This document shows positions 1 to 8,504 of a stretch of DNA of 48,327 bases, in pieces. The first letter of the stretch is position 1. Every line of letters begins with the position of its first letter. Source of the stretch: Alphaproteobacteria bacterium HGW-Alphaproteobacteria-3 (GTDB lineage Bacteria; Pseudomonadota; Alphaproteobacteria; Parvibaculales; Parvibaculaceae); the NCBI GenBank assembly GCA_002842875.1, contig PHEF01000008.1, forward strand, positions 1 through 48,327, in the 5' to 3' direction. Made by a program: the position numbers and the translations under genes. The notes under the pieces were generated by a model. It did no database searches. It saw only the letters and a list, made by a program, of their open reading frames with translations, and was not told the DNA's origin.

Positions 1-3
1 AAG

Positions 4-1024
4 ATGGATTTTTCGTTCACCGAAGAGCAGACCCTGCTCCGCAACACCGTGCAGAGCCTGCTCCAGGACAAATATGACTTCGACACGCGCCGCAAGGTTT
101 CGAAGTCGGCTGACGGCTGGCGTCCGGAAATCTGGGCGCAGTTCGCCGAGCTCGGCCTTCTCGCCGCGCCCTTCTCCGAAGAGATGGGCGGCCTTGGCGG
201 CGGCGCCATCGAAACCATGATCGTCATGGAAGAGTTCGGCCGTCACCTCGTCGTCGAGCCTTATGTCGAGACGGTCGTGATCGCGGGCGGTTTCCTCCGC
301 GAGGGCGGTTCGGCCGCCCAGCAGGAAGCCCACATTCCGGGCATCGTCGGCGGCGAGACGGTCTGGGCCTTCGCCTATGCCGAACCGCAGGGCCGCTACA
401 ATCTCGCCGACCTCGTGACGACCGCGAAGAAGGACGGCTCGGGCTACACGATCAACGGCTACAAGGCCGTCGTTCTCGGCGCGCCCTGGGCGCAGAAGCT
501 CATCGTGACCGCCCGCACCTCTGGCGGCCAGCGCGACCGTGACGGTGTCTCCGTCTTCATCGTCGACAAGTCGGCGGCCGGCGTCTCCACGCGCGACTAC
601 CCAACGGTCGATGGCCGCCGCGCCTCGGAAATCACCTTCGAGAACGTGAAGGTCGATGCCGGCGCGCTCATCGGCGCGGAAGGCAAGGGCCTGCCCCTCG
701 TCGAGAAGATCACCGATCAGGCGATCGCCGCTCTCTCCGCCGAAGCCATTGGTTGCATGAAGGAACTCAACACCGCGACCGTCGAATACTGCAAGACGCG
801 CAAGCAGTTCGGCGTGCCGATCGGCAAGTTCCAGGTGCTCCAGCACCGCATGGTCGACATGTTCATGGCCTATGAGCAGTCCGTCTCCGGCCGTGCAGCT
901 TCACGGCGGCATGGGCATGACCGACGAGCTCAATGTCGGTCACTACTTCAAGCGCCTGACCATGATCGACACGCAGTTCGGCAATATCGATTACCAGCTC
1001 AAGCGCTACTCCGAAGCCGCGTAA
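4..1024 (+). pseudogene. Acyl-CoA dehydrogenase, PimD-like small subunit, internal deletion with frameshift
   Basis: The first about 295 codons, in the frame starting at 4, encode an acyl-CoA dehydrogenase: an N-terminal helical domain and middle beta domain, then the helical stretch MAYEQSVS at residues 288-295. The family's C-terminal segment, VQLHGGMGMTDELNVGHYFK onward, then continues in another frame from 893 to the stop at 1022-1024. Start to stop is 1,021 nt, not a multiple of three. Related proteins run about 380 residues, so about 40 codons plus a frame shift are missing at about 889-892. The lost part belongs to the C-terminal helical domain that helps bind FAD and form the dimer, so activity is unlikely. 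The intact PimC-like enzyme at 4107-5315 may be its large-subunit partner, as in the pimeloyl-CoA dehydrogenase pair. A sequencing or assembly error is the main alternative. Confidence 0.85.
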
Positions 1025-1048
1025 GCAGCCTCGATCCCAAACGCAAAA

Positions 1049-1073
1049 GGCCGCTCTCCGGAGCGGCCTTTTT
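1049..1073. terminator. Bidirectional intrinsic terminator
   Basis: A perfect 8-bp stem (GGCCGCTC / GAGCGGCC) with a four-base loop is followed by five T on the plus strand and preceded by four A, which become T on the minus strand. It lies between the convergent acyl-CoA dehydrogenase remnant and the histidine kinase and can stop transcription from both sides. Confidence 0.9.
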
Positions 1074-1089
1074 CTTTCGAGGGGTGCCT

Positions 1090-2622
1090 TCAGGCGCGGC
1101 GCGCGACGGGCGGCGGCTTGCGCAGCCGCTGCGGCGGCAGCACGCACTCGGCCTGCGTGCCCTGGCCGAGCTGGCTCTTCAGTTCGAAGCGGCCGCCATG
1201 AACCGCAAGCAGGCCCTTCACGATGGAAAGGCCAAGGCCGGAACCCTTGCCGGGCTGGGCGAGGCCCGAGGCGCCTTGCGTGAAGGCGTGCAGGACTTTT
1301 TCGATTTCCGATTCGGGAATGCCCGGCCCGGTGTCGTGGATGCCGAAGCGCATTTCCCCGCCGGCTTCCATCCGCGCGAACATGCGCACCTCCGCGCCGG
1401 GCGGCGAGAATTTCACGGCATTGGTGAGCAGGTTGATCCAGGTCTGGCGAAGGGCGCGGGCGTCGCCATACACGATCGGCAGTTCGGGCTCGAAATCGGC
1501 GACAATGCTCACGCGCTGCGCCTGCGCTCTGATCTCGACGATGCGGCGGCAGTCGTCCGCAAGCTGGACGATGTCGACATCTTCTTCGGTGATCTGGAAG
1601 CGCCCCGCCTCGATGCGCGAAAGGTCGAGCACATCGTTGATGAGACCCAGCAGGTGCTGGCCGGAGCGGTTGATGTCGTTTGCATATTCCTTGTAGGTCG
1701 GCACCGTATGCTGGCCGAAGATTTCCGACGCCATCACCTCCGAGAAGCCGATGATCGCATTGAGCGGTGTGCGGAGTTCGTGGCTCATATTGGCGAGGAA
1801 ATGCGATTTCGCGCGGTTTGCTTCCTCGGCGCGTGCCCTTGCGGCATCGGAATCGCGCTTCGCCTTGAACAACTGCTCGATGAGACCCGACTTGTCCTCC
1901 CTGAGCGTGATCGAGTGGAGCATGATCGCGTTGAGCCGGGCGGTGAGTTGCGTCAGCAGCGCCACAAAGACGGCAAGCACCACGGCAAGCGAAATATGAA
2001 GCATGTCGCCATAGGACAGGAGCCGCAGGGCTACTGCTCCGGTAATCGGTATCACCGTGGCGTAGAAAGTCGGCGTGTAGCTGGCGGTGATGAGCGAAAC
2101 AGGGGCTACGACAATCAGGAGCGCCGAAAGCACGTAGGCCTGCAGGACCTGGTTTTCCGGCGTCCAGTAGAAATAGGCCGTGGAGGCAATGCTCGCCGAA
2201 AACAGAAACCCGACGGCAACGATACGCCGCTCCCAGGCGGCTATGTCCGCATGTTCCGGCCGCGCCGCCGCGAATGCCAGTATGTTCCGCCTGTTGAGCC
2301 AGGCAGAGGCGAAGACGAGCAGAACGGGAATGACGAGCCAGTACCATGCAACCGACCCGGCAAAGCAGATCGCATAGGGAATCATCAGAAATGGAAAGGC
2401 GTAGGGTAGCGGGAGCTTCTGGCCTTCGACGAACATGCGCATCTGTTCGAGGCGGATTTCCGGGCTCAACGGTTCGCCGGTCGCCGAGTGCGGCACGAGG
2501 CGCGAAAGCCATTGCGGCCAGCCCGTGCCCACGTCTTCAGCCGGGGTAGCGCCGCGAGGCGCCGCGCCCGGATTTGCATTTCGCGGCGCGGTTTCGTTCT
2601 GCCGCATTTCGCCGGCTGTCAT
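1090..2622 (-). CDS. Membrane sensor histidine kinase (orphan)
   Basis: A 510-residue inner-membrane kinase. Several hydrophobic segments fill residues about 70-230, with little periplasmic sequence, so it probably senses within the membrane. A short coiled linker leads to a HisKA domain with phospho-acceptor His281 (MSHELRTPLN), then an HATPase domain with N box NLLTNAVKF (about 397), G1 box DTGPGIP (about 430) and G2 box GSGLGLS (about 460). I chose the ATG at 2622 because AAGAAGGG sits just upstream and the 65 codons before it look non-coding. No response regulator is adjacent, so its partner is elsewhere. It is transcribed divergently from the crotonase gene across a 215-bp gap. Confidence 0.9.
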   Translation of the reverse strand: MTAGEMRQNETAPRNANPGAAPRGATPAEDVGTGWPQWLSRLVPHSATGEPLSPEIRLEQMRMFVEGQKLPLPYAFPFLMIPYAICFAGSVAWYWLVIPVLLVFASAWLNRRNILAFAAARPEHADIAAWERRIVAVGFLFSASIASTAYFYWTPENQVLQAYVLSALLIVVAPVSLITASYTPTFYATVIPITGAVALRLLSYGDMLHISLAVVLAVFVALLTQLTARLNAIMLHSITLREDKSGLIEQLFKAKRDSDAARARAEEANRAKSHFLANMSHELRTPLNAIIGFSEVMASEIFGQHTVPTYKEYANDINRSGQHLLGLINDVLDLSRIEAGRFQITEEDVDIVQLADDCRRIVEIRAQAQRVSIVADFEPELPIVYGDARALRQTWINLLTNAVKFSPPGAEVRMFARMEAGGEMRFGIHDTGPGIPESEIEKVLHAFTQGASGLAQPGKGSGLGLSIVKGLLAVHGGRFELKSQLGQGTQAECVLPPQRLRKPPPVARRA

Positions 2623-2837
2623 CGATGTGCCCTTCTTGGCCGCCCAAGCCACCTGTCGTGCGGCGCGCCTGCTCTGGCCATCGCCGCGATAGCGAGGCTC
2701 GGTGAAAATCCTTAATAAGGTTTTCCGAGAAATGGTTAAGGCAGCATAATCGGGCTGAATGGACTGCATTTTTGGCGTATGAGACGCCGAGACAACAGGC
2801 ATCAAAACAAAATGCACACAGGAGAGGCAGCCCGGCG

Positions 2838-3638
2838 ATGAGTGATCCCCTGATTTTCGAAAAGAACGGCCCGGTCGTCACCTTGACCATCAACAGGCCC
2901 GAGAGCCGCAATCCGCTGGGCGCGCCGGAGGATGCGGAGAATTTTTCGGTCGCCGCCGCACGCATCAATGCGGATCGCGAGGTCCGCTGCGTGATCCTGA
3001 CCGGGGCGGGCAAGGCATTCTCCGCTGGCGGCAACGTGAAGGCCATGCGTGAGGGCGGTGACGGCTTCGGCGGTCCCGGCGTCCATATCCGCGAGCGCTA
3101 CCGCAATGGTATCCATCGCATCGTCAAATCGGTCTGGGGCATCGAAGTGCCGGTCATCGCAGCGGTGAACGGCCCGGCGATCGGTCTCGGCAACGATGTC
3201 GCCTGCCTCGCCGACACGCGCATAGCCGCCGACACGGCGGTCTTCGGTGCCACCTTCCTCAAGATCGGCCTCATTCCGGGCGATGGCGGGGCCTGGCTCC
3301 TGCCGCGCATTGTCGGCATGGCGCGTGCCTCCGAGCTTCTCTACACCGGCGACACCATCGACGCGGCGACGGCGAAGGAATGGGGTCTCGTTTCCGAGGT
3401 CGTGCCCGCGGCCGAGCTGATGGACCGCGCCAGAACCGTCGCGGCAAAGATCTGCAATCAGGCGCCGGACGTATTGCGCATGACCAAGCAGCTCCTGAGG
3501 CAAGGCATGCTCACGAACTTCGATACCATCATGGAACTGTCCGCCTCCATGCAGGCGTTGGCCCATCACACCGAGGACCACAAGGAGGCGCTTGATGCCT
3601 TCTTCGAAAAGCGCCCGCCCTCCTACAAGGGCTCCTGA
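2838..3638 (+). CDS. Enoyl-CoA hydratase/isomerase (crotonase) family protein
   Basis: 266 residues, the normal crotonase length, with the CoA-binding and oxyanion-hole motifs FSAGGNVKAM and GPAIGLGNDVA and the later IGLIPGDGGAWLLPR motif. The two glutamates of classic hydratase are not kept: the Glu144 position aligns with Asp (in LGNDVA) and the Glu164 position with Phe (in ATFLKIG). Assignment as a crotonase-fold acyl-CoA enzyme is firm, but the exact reaction (hydration, isomerisation or other) is not. The ATG at 2838 follows AGGAGAGG. The gene starts a rightward group with the ABM-fold protein and the PimC-like dehydrogenase, consistent with degradation of an acyl-CoA. Confidence 0.88.
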   Translation: MSDPLIFEKNGPVVTLTINRPESRNPLGAPEDAENFSVAAARINADREVRCVILTGAGKAFSAGGNVKAMREGGDGFGGPGVHIRERYRNGIHRIVKSVWGIEVPVIAAVNGPAIGLGNDVACLADTRIAADTAVFGATFLKIGLIPGDGGAWLLPRIVGMARASELLYTGDTIDAATAKEWGLVSEVVPAAELMDRARTVAAKICNQAPDVLRMTKQLLRQGMLTNFDTIMELSASMQALAHHTEDHKEALDAFFEKRPPSYKGS

Positions 3639-3779
3639 CGGGCCGTTCGAAACTGAACAGAGGCCCGGTGACAGACGAACAAAGGGCGGTGCGCCGCGCA
3701 TTGAAGCGGCGGGCCTTTGCCCCTAAAGTCCCCGCCAACGAATAACGGGCAAGACGCCCAAGCCAAACGGGAGCGAAAT

Positions 3780-4076
3780 ATGAGCATCATTGGAATCGTG
3801 GCCACTCTTCCGGTCCAGGCCGGCAAGGAAGCCGAATTCGAGAAGGTCTTCGCCGATCTCCGCTCGAAGGTGAAGGCGAACGAGAAGGGCTGCCTCCAGT
3901 ACGATTTCTTCAAGTCGAAGTCGGAACCCTCCACCTACATCGTCATGGAACAATACGCTTCCCAGGCGGACCTCGATGCGCACGGCAAGACCGACTACTT
4001 CCGCGCTGCGGGCCCCGCGCTCGGTGGCGTTCTTGGCGGCGCGCCGACGCTGCAGTTCCTCGACAAGGTCGAGTAA
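3780..4076 (+). CDS. Antibiotic biosynthesis monooxygenase (ABM)-fold protein
   Basis: A 98-residue protein of the small dimeric alpha+beta barrel (ABM) superfamily, full length for the group. It has the opening strand IGIVATLPVQAGKEAEFE, the central GCLQYDFFKS segment, and the YIVMEQYASQADLDAH helix-strand unit. Members include quinol monooxygenases and heme-degrading enzymes, but many have no known substrate. The start at 3780 is supported by GGGAG seven bases upstream. It lies 30 bp before the acyl-CoA dehydrogenase gene and is probably co-transcribed with it. No function beyond the fold can be read from the sequence. Confidence 0.85.
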   Translation: MSIIGIVATLPVQAGKEAEFEKVFADLRSKVKANEKGCLQYDFFKSKSEPSTYIVMEQYASQADLDAHGKTDYFRAAGPALGGVLGGAPTLQFLDKVE

Positions 4077-4106
4077 TCCGCCACAGACCTGAACGGAAAG
4101 ACGAAT

Positions 4107-5315
4107 ATGGATCTCGCATTCAGCAAGGAAGACGAAACCTTCCGTCAGGAAGTCCGTCAGTTCATCGAAGAGTGCTATACGCCCGAGATGCGCAGGCTTC
4201 ATGCGCGCTCGAAGCATGGCTACATCACGAAGGAAGCCCATGTTCAGTGGCAGAAGTCGCTGGCGAAAAAGGGTTGGCTCGCGCCGAACTGGCCGCAGGA
4301 ATATGGCGGACCGGGCTTCACCCAGTCGCAGAAGTACATCTTCAACGTCGAGATGGGCGGCGCCGGTGTGCCGCACACCATTCCCTTCGGTCCGACCATG
4401 GTGGCGCCCGTCATCATGAAGTTCGGTTCGGCCGAGCAGAAGAAACGCTTCCTCCCCGATATTCTCGAAACGAACGTACTCTGGTGCCAGGGCTACTCGG
4501 AACCGGGCGCGGGATCGGACCTTGCCTCGCTGAAGACGAAGGCCGAGGACATGGGCGACCATTTCCTCGTCAACGGTTCGAAAATCTGGACCTCCGTTGC
4601 ACAGTGGGCGGACTGGATTTTCTGCCTGGTGCGCACCTCCAACGAGGGCAAGCCGCAGGAGGGTATTTCCTTCCTCCTCATCGACATGAAGACGCCCGGC
4701 ATCAAGGTCGATCCGATCATTTGCCTCGACAGCACCTCGGCGCCGAACCAGGAGGTCAACCAGGTCTTCTTCCAGGACGTGAAGGTGCCGAAGGAAAACC
4801 TGATCGGCGAGGTGAACAAGGGCTGGACCTATGCCAAGTACCTGCTTGAGTTCGAGCGTGGCAATCCCTATTCGCCGGGTCTCTACAGCGCCCTCAATGA
4901 GGTCCGCGAGATGGCGAAGGAAACCACGGTGAATGGCAAGCCGCTCGCCGGCGATCCGTCTTTCAAGGCGAAATGCGCCGATCTCGAAAGCCAGATCACG
5001 GCAATGGAGTTCACGGAGCTGCGCATCTTCTCCTCGCTCTCCATCGGCGGCAATGTCGGCCCTGAAAGCTCGCTTCTGAAGTGCCGGGGCACGGAGATCC
5101 AGCAGGCGATATCGGAGCTTATGGTCGAGGTGCTGGGCGACTACGCGGCGCCTACCATCGAGAACGGCATGATCGAGACCAATGAGCCGGAGGTGGGCCC
5201 CGAGGGCGCGTTCACAGCCGCTCCCTACTACTTCTCGCTTCGCAAAACCTCGATCTTCGCCGGGTCGAACGAGGTCCAGCGCAACATCATGGCAAAGGCC
5301 GTGCTCGGCCTTTGA
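4107..5315 (+). CDS. Acyl-CoA dehydrogenase, PimC-like large subunit
   Basis: 402 residues covering the full acyl-CoA dehydrogenase fold: an N-terminal helical domain (MDLAFSKEDETFRQEVR), the middle-domain FAD motif CQGYSEPGAGSDLASLK (about residue 128) and the C-terminal FAGSNEVQRNIMAKAVLGL. The usual catalytic Glu of the YEGT motif is replaced here (FAGS), as in PimC-type large subunits that work with a small partner. That partner could be the PimD-like gene at 4-1024, which is broken in this sequence. GGAAAG precedes the ATG. The stop overlaps the TTG start of the next gene. It likely oxidises a long or branched acyl-CoA to the enoyl-CoA in the cytoplasm; substrate unknown. Confidence 0.92.
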   Translation: MDLAFSKEDETFRQEVRQFIEECYTPEMRRLHARSKHGYITKEAHVQWQKSLAKKGWLAPNWPQEYGGPGFTQSQKYIFNVEMGGAGVPHTIPFGPTMVAPVIMKFGSAEQKKRFLPDILETNVLWCQGYSEPGAGSDLASLKTKAEDMGDHFLVNGSKIWTSVAQWADWIFCLVRTSNEGKPQEGISFLLIDMKTPGIKVDPIICLDSTSAPNQEVNQVFFQDVKVPKENLIGEVNKGWTYAKYLLEFERGNPYSPGLYSALNEVREMAKETTVNGKPLAGDPSFKAKCADLESQITAMEFTELRIFSSLSIGGNVGPESSLLKCRGTEIQQAISELMVEVLGDYAAPTIENGMIETNEPEVGPEGAFTAAPYYFSLRKTSIFAGSNEVQRNIMAKAVLGL

Positions 5316-5800
5316 GCGCCGCCGCGAAAATCGAAATCGAACGGGCGGGCGCCGGAAACATTCCGGCGCTCGCTCGCGTTTGGCACGATGCCTGGCACGC
5401 GGGTCACGCGCATCTCGATCCGGAGATCGCGGAAGGCCGCCCTTTCACTTTCTTCGAGGCGCGCATCGGCTCGGGCATCGACCGCATGGCCGTCGCGATG
5501 GTCGATGGGGAAGTTGTCGGATTCTCAGGCTGGGAAGGCGATGGTATCGGCCAGGTCTTCGTCGCCCCTGCGTGGCACGGCCGCGGTGCCGCTGCACCTC
5601 TCCTTGCCGCGGCAGAAGAGGTCTTGAAAGAGCAGGGTCATTCCCTCATCTGGCTGCAATGCCGCGTCGGCAATGCCCGCGCGCGCCGCTTCTACGAAAA
5701 ACATGGATGGTACGTCGCGAGCGAGGTGGAAGCCGATATCGGCACCGTCACTGGTCGCCAGCCCATCATGGTCTGGCGAATGGAAAAGTTGCTCGGTTGA
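5312..5800 (+). CDS. GNAT family N-acetyltransferase
   Basis: 162 residues with the GNAT fold. The acetyl-CoA pyrophosphate loop is QVFVAPAWHGRGAAAPLL (about residues 80-98), followed by the later motif NARARRFYEKHGWYV that closes the fold. The substrate cannot be named. The start is a TTG that overlaps the preceding stop by four bases (TTGA), so translation is likely coupled. The next in-frame ATG would cut off the first strand, so I prefer the TTG. Confidence 0.85.
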   Translation: MSAAAKIEIERAGAGNIPALARVWHDAWHAGHAHLDPEIAEGRPFTFFEARIGSGIDRMAVAMVDGEVVGFSGWEGDGIGQVFVAPAWHGRGAAAPLLAAAEEVLKEQGHSLIWLQCRVGNARARRFYEKHGWYVASEVEADIGTVTGRQPIMVWRMEKLLG

Positions 5801-5814
5801 CCCGGCCTCTGACG

Positions 5815-6096
5815 TCAGACGAGTTCGACTCGCAGCTTCTTTCCAACCGCCGCCGCAGCGCGCTGAACGGTATCGAGCTGCACCTTGTCATTTTCCGGAT
5901 CGAGCAGCCGGTCGAGCTGGGCGCGGCTCGTCTTCATGCGCTTCGCCATCTCCACCTTCGAGACGCCCTGCGTCTTCATCGCTTCCTCGATCTGCCAGGC
6001 GACGACCCGCTTGATCGCATGCGCATGGGCGGCGTCACGAATGTCTTCCTCTTCAAGAAAGGCATCGAAGGAAGAACCGATATGCTTCTTGCTCAT
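5815..6096 (-). CDS. higA: HigA-type antitoxin, XRE/HTH domain
   Basis: 93 residues with a helix-turn-helix of the XRE type (VSKVEMAKRMKTSRAQLDRL, residues about 51-70), followed by a short C-terminal strand. It should bind and neutralise the upstream toxin and repress their shared promoter. The ATG at 6096 overlaps the toxin stop by four bases and has AGAGGAG upstream. The toxin-first order is typical of higBA loci. The family call comes from fold and context; the exact subfamily is not certain. Confidence 0.87.
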   Translation of the reverse strand: MSKKHIGSSFDAFLEEEDIRDAAHAHAIKRVVAWQIEEAMKTQGVSKVEMAKRMKTSRAQLDRLLDPENDKVQLDTVQRAAAAVGKKLRVELV

Positions 6097-6443
6097 CGCC
6101 CGATACTCCTCTGTCTTTTCCGTGCCACGTCCAGATCGGCCTTCGGAGCCTTCTGCGACTTCTTGACGAAACCGTGAAGCAGCACCATTTGGCCCTGAGC
6201 GATGCAGAAGATCACTCGAGCAATGCTGCCATGTGAAATGTCGCTTCGGACTTCCCACAATCCATCGCCGAGCGAGCGGCAAAGCGGCATGCCTACCGGC
6301 CAGCCGAATTCCGCCGTTGCGATATCGAAGCCCACTCTGCGCCTGTCGTCGCTGTTAAGCGTGAGAAGCCAGTCTCGGACCGGCTCCGTTCCTGTCACCG
6401 ACCTGTAGAAGGCGGCATCGATCTTTTTCAGCTTTCGTGTCAT
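6093..6443 (-). CDS. higB: HigB/RelE-like toxin (phage Gp49-like family)
   Basis: 116 residues matching the RelE-fold Gp49-like toxin family: GLWEVRSDI, then RVIFCIAQGQ, then VLLHGFVKKSQKAPKADL and a basic C-terminal helix. Such toxins cut mRNA on the ribosome. I place the start at 6443. A longer reading would begin at a TTG that is itself the -35 element of the promoter, so it is not a start. There is no Shine-Dalgarno sequence before this ATG, and the predicted transcription start falls on or beside it, so the transcript may be leaderless. Confidence 0.87.
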   Translation of the reverse strand: MTRKLKKIDAAFYRSVTGTEPVRDWLLTLNSDDRRRVGFDIATAEFGWPVGMPLCRSLGDGLWEVRSDISHGSIARVIFCIAQGQMVLLHGFVKKSQKAPKADLDVARKRQRSIGR

Positions 6444-6447
6444 GCGA

Positions 6448-6476
6448 ATTGTATCTTTTAAGGTACATCCTGTCAA
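6448..6476 (-). promoter_or_regulatory. higBA promoter with overlapping palindromic operator
   Basis: On the minus strand there is TTGACA (6476-6471), a 17-base spacer and TACAAT (6453-6448), a near-perfect sigma-70 promoter ending four bases before the toxin ATG. An 18-bp imperfect palindrome (TGTA-y-CTT..AAG-r-TACA, 6450-6467) covers the -10 and spacer. This fits autorepression by the antitoxin or the toxin-antitoxin complex. Confidence 0.8.
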
Positions 6477-6491
6477 TAAATACGCACAAAC

Positions 6492-8390
6492 TTAAAGCCG
6501 TTCCTCGGAAGTCTTGTCCCGCCTCCCGCCATAGGCCTGCGTGATCCGGTCGAACACGATGGCGAGCGCGACGATGGCGACACCGGCGACGAGGCCGCGC
6601 CCGATATCGAGCCGCTGGATGCCAAGCAGCACCTCTTCGCCGAGCCCGCGCGCACCGATCATCGACGCGATGACGACCATCGAAAGCGCCATCATCGTCG
6701 TCTGGTTGACGCCCGCCATGATGCTCGGCAGCGCGAGCGGCAGCTTGATGTCGATGAGCTGTCTCCTGGGGTCGGCGCCGAGATCGGCCGCCACTTCCAC
6801 GAGCCGCGGATCGACGGTTCGAAGCCCGAGATCGACGAGCCGGATCAGCGGCGGCGTCGCATAGATCACCGTCGCAAAGAGCGCGGGCACCTTGCCGAGC
6901 CCGAACAGCATCAGCGCCGGAATGAGATAGACGAAGCTCGGCAGCGTCTGCATCGCATCGAGTACCGGCAGCATGATCCGCCTCAGAAGGTCGCTCGACG
7001 CCATGGCGATGCCGGACGGCAGGCCGATCAGTACCGCGACCAGAACGGAAACGATCATCAGCGCGAGCGTCTGGATCGCGAGGTCCCAAAGCCCCAGCGC
7101 GCCGATGAGAAAAAGCAGCGCCATCAGCGCGACCGGCAGTATCGGCCGCCGCGAAGCATGGAAGGCGATGCCGCCCGTCGCCAGAATGAGAAGCCACCAG
7201 GGCAGGGCGGCGATCAGGAATTCAAGCCAGACGATGACACGAAGCAGCCCGTTGCTCGCGGCATGAAACGCGCCGCCATATTCGGCGACGAAGCGCTTCA
7301 TCGCGCCGTTCACCCATTGCTCGAGCGGAACTTCGAGCGTCACCGGAAAGCTCTTCGTTTGCGCCTCGCGTTCGGCGGTCACGCGCGCGGCAATCTCCGG
7401 GCTCACCCATTGCCGCCAGACATCGCCCCTCATCTCGATGAAATGGAAGGCGGCGTCCCGCGCCGTCGCACCCTCGTGTTGCTGCATATAGGCGAGCGCC
7501 TCGCTCACCATCTGCCCGGTCGTCTCATAGGCGCGCAGGAAGGCCGCGATCTCCGGCGCCTTCCCCGCGAATTTCGCATTCGCGCCGATGATGACCTCGA
7601 CAGTCGGAAAGGCGACGGGCTGATGGCGTGCCGGGTCCGCGTTGAAGGCATTCCACGCTTCTTCCGACCAGGCAGGTTCTTCGAGCTTCACGAGATCGAA
7701 GGCGCCGAGAACCCAGGTCGGCCCCCAATAGTAAGCAACAATGGGCTCGCCCCGCTCATGGGCGGAAGCGATCGCCGCCGCCAGCGCCGCGCCCGTGCCC
7801 GGCCGGAAATTCGTGTAAGTCCGGTCGAGCCCGTAGCCTTCGAGCTTCCGCGTGCTCTGTTCCTCGCAAGCCCAGCCGAGGATGCAATTGTAGAAGCGGC
7901 CTTTGGTGGGCACCTCGGGGTCGCGGAAGAGCTGCCAATGATCCTTGAGATCGGTGACGGCGCGCAGGTCCGGCGCCATCGGCTCAATGCCGCGCGCCGG
8001 ATCGCCCTCGATCGTATAGCGCGGCACATACCAGCCTTGGACGGCATCGGGAAAATTCGTGCCCAGCGAAACGGCGGTGCCCGCTTCGACCGCCTCGTTC
8101 CACGGTTCGGTGACATTGTCGCGCCAGATTTCCATCAGCACGTCGATATCGCCTTGTCCGAGCCCGGTGATGAGCGGCAGCGTCGAGCCCGGCAGCACGT
8201 CGGTCTCGCAGCCGTAACCGCGTTCGAGGATGATCCGCGCAAGCTCCGTGTGGAAAGCGTTGGAGTCCCAGTCGAGCCCGCCGAACATGACAGGCCGGTC
8301 GATCTCGCAAACGGGTGCGGCCAGTCCTGCCCGTGGGGCGCAGATGGCAAGGAGAAGCGCCGCAAGCGCGAAGAGGAACCGGTTCAGCAT
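6492..8390 (-). CDS. Fused glycine betaine/choline-type binding protein and ABC permease
   Basis: 632 residues joining two parts. After a signal peptide (cleavage near GLAA|PVCEID) comes an OpuAC/ProX-type ligand-binding domain (about residues 26-370, with GGLDWDSNAFH and DVLMEIWRDNV). It is followed by a ProW-like permease with the cytoplasmic EAA loop EVAADLGADPRRQLIDIKLP that docks the ATPase. In most bacteria these are separate proteins. The likely role is uptake of a quaternary amine. No ATP-binding subunit is encoded nearby: toxin-antitoxin genes lie downstream and an SDR upstream. The start is uncertain; an ATG 12 codons earlier (8426) is also possible, and neither has a clear ribosome site. 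8390 puts the hydrophobic signal segment at the N-terminus. Confidence 0.87.
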   Translation of the reverse strand: MLNRFLFALAALLLAICAPRAGLAAPVCEIDRPVMFGGLDWDSNAFHTELARIILERGYGCETDVLPGSTLPLITGLGQGDIDVLMEIWRDNVTEPWNEAVEAGTAVSLGTNFPDAVQGWYVPRYTIEGDPARGIEPMAPDLRAVTDLKDHWQLFRDPEVPTKGRFYNCILGWACEEQSTRKLEGYGLDRTYTNFRPGTGAALAAAIASAHERGEPIVAYYWGPTWVLGAFDLVKLEEPAWSEEAWNAFNADPARHQPVAFPTVEVIIGANAKFAGKAPEIAAFLRAYETTGQMVSEALAYMQQHEGATARDAAFHFIEMRGDVWRQWVSPEIAARVTAEREAQTKSFPVTLEVPLEQWVNGAMKRFVAEYGGAFHAASNGLLRVIVWLEFLIAALPWWLLILATGGIAFHASRRPILPVALMALLFLIGALGLWDLAIQTLALMIVSVLVAVLIGLPSGIAMASSDLLRRIMLPVLDAMQTLPSFVYLIPALMLFGLGKVPALFATVIYATPPLIRLVDLGLRTVDPRLVEVAADLGADPRRQLIDIKLPLALPSIMAGVNQTTMMALSMVVIASMIGARGLGEEVLLGIQRLDIGRGLVAGVAIVALAIVFDRITQAYGGRRDKTSEERL

Positions 8391-8452
8391 CCGGGCACTA
8401 TAAGGAGTGGCCCGAGTCTTGGCCATTCGCGCCGGGCCGCGGCCCCGGAACG

Positions 8453-8478
8453 AAAAAGGGGAGCCGCCAGGGCTCCCC
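8453..8478 (-). terminator. Intrinsic terminator of the SDR gene
   Basis: An 8-bp stem (GGGGAGCC / GGCTCCCC, 5-base loop) is followed on the minus strand by TTTTT. It lies 27 bp after the SDR stop and before the transporter gene, so the two are separate transcripts. Confidence 0.85.
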
Positions 8479-8504
8479 TCGATCTTTCCCGCAGCGAGGA
8501 TGGC

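Noticed and set aside
4..2409. 801-residue open frame starting with an acyl-CoA dehydrogenase
   Set aside because: Only the first 295 codons are dehydrogenase; the rest runs through a terminator and then antisense to the histidine kinase.
3692..3711. CGCCGC / GCGGCG stem after the crotonase gene as a terminator
   Set aside because: Only six base pairs, no T run, and the downstream gene is probably co-transcribed.
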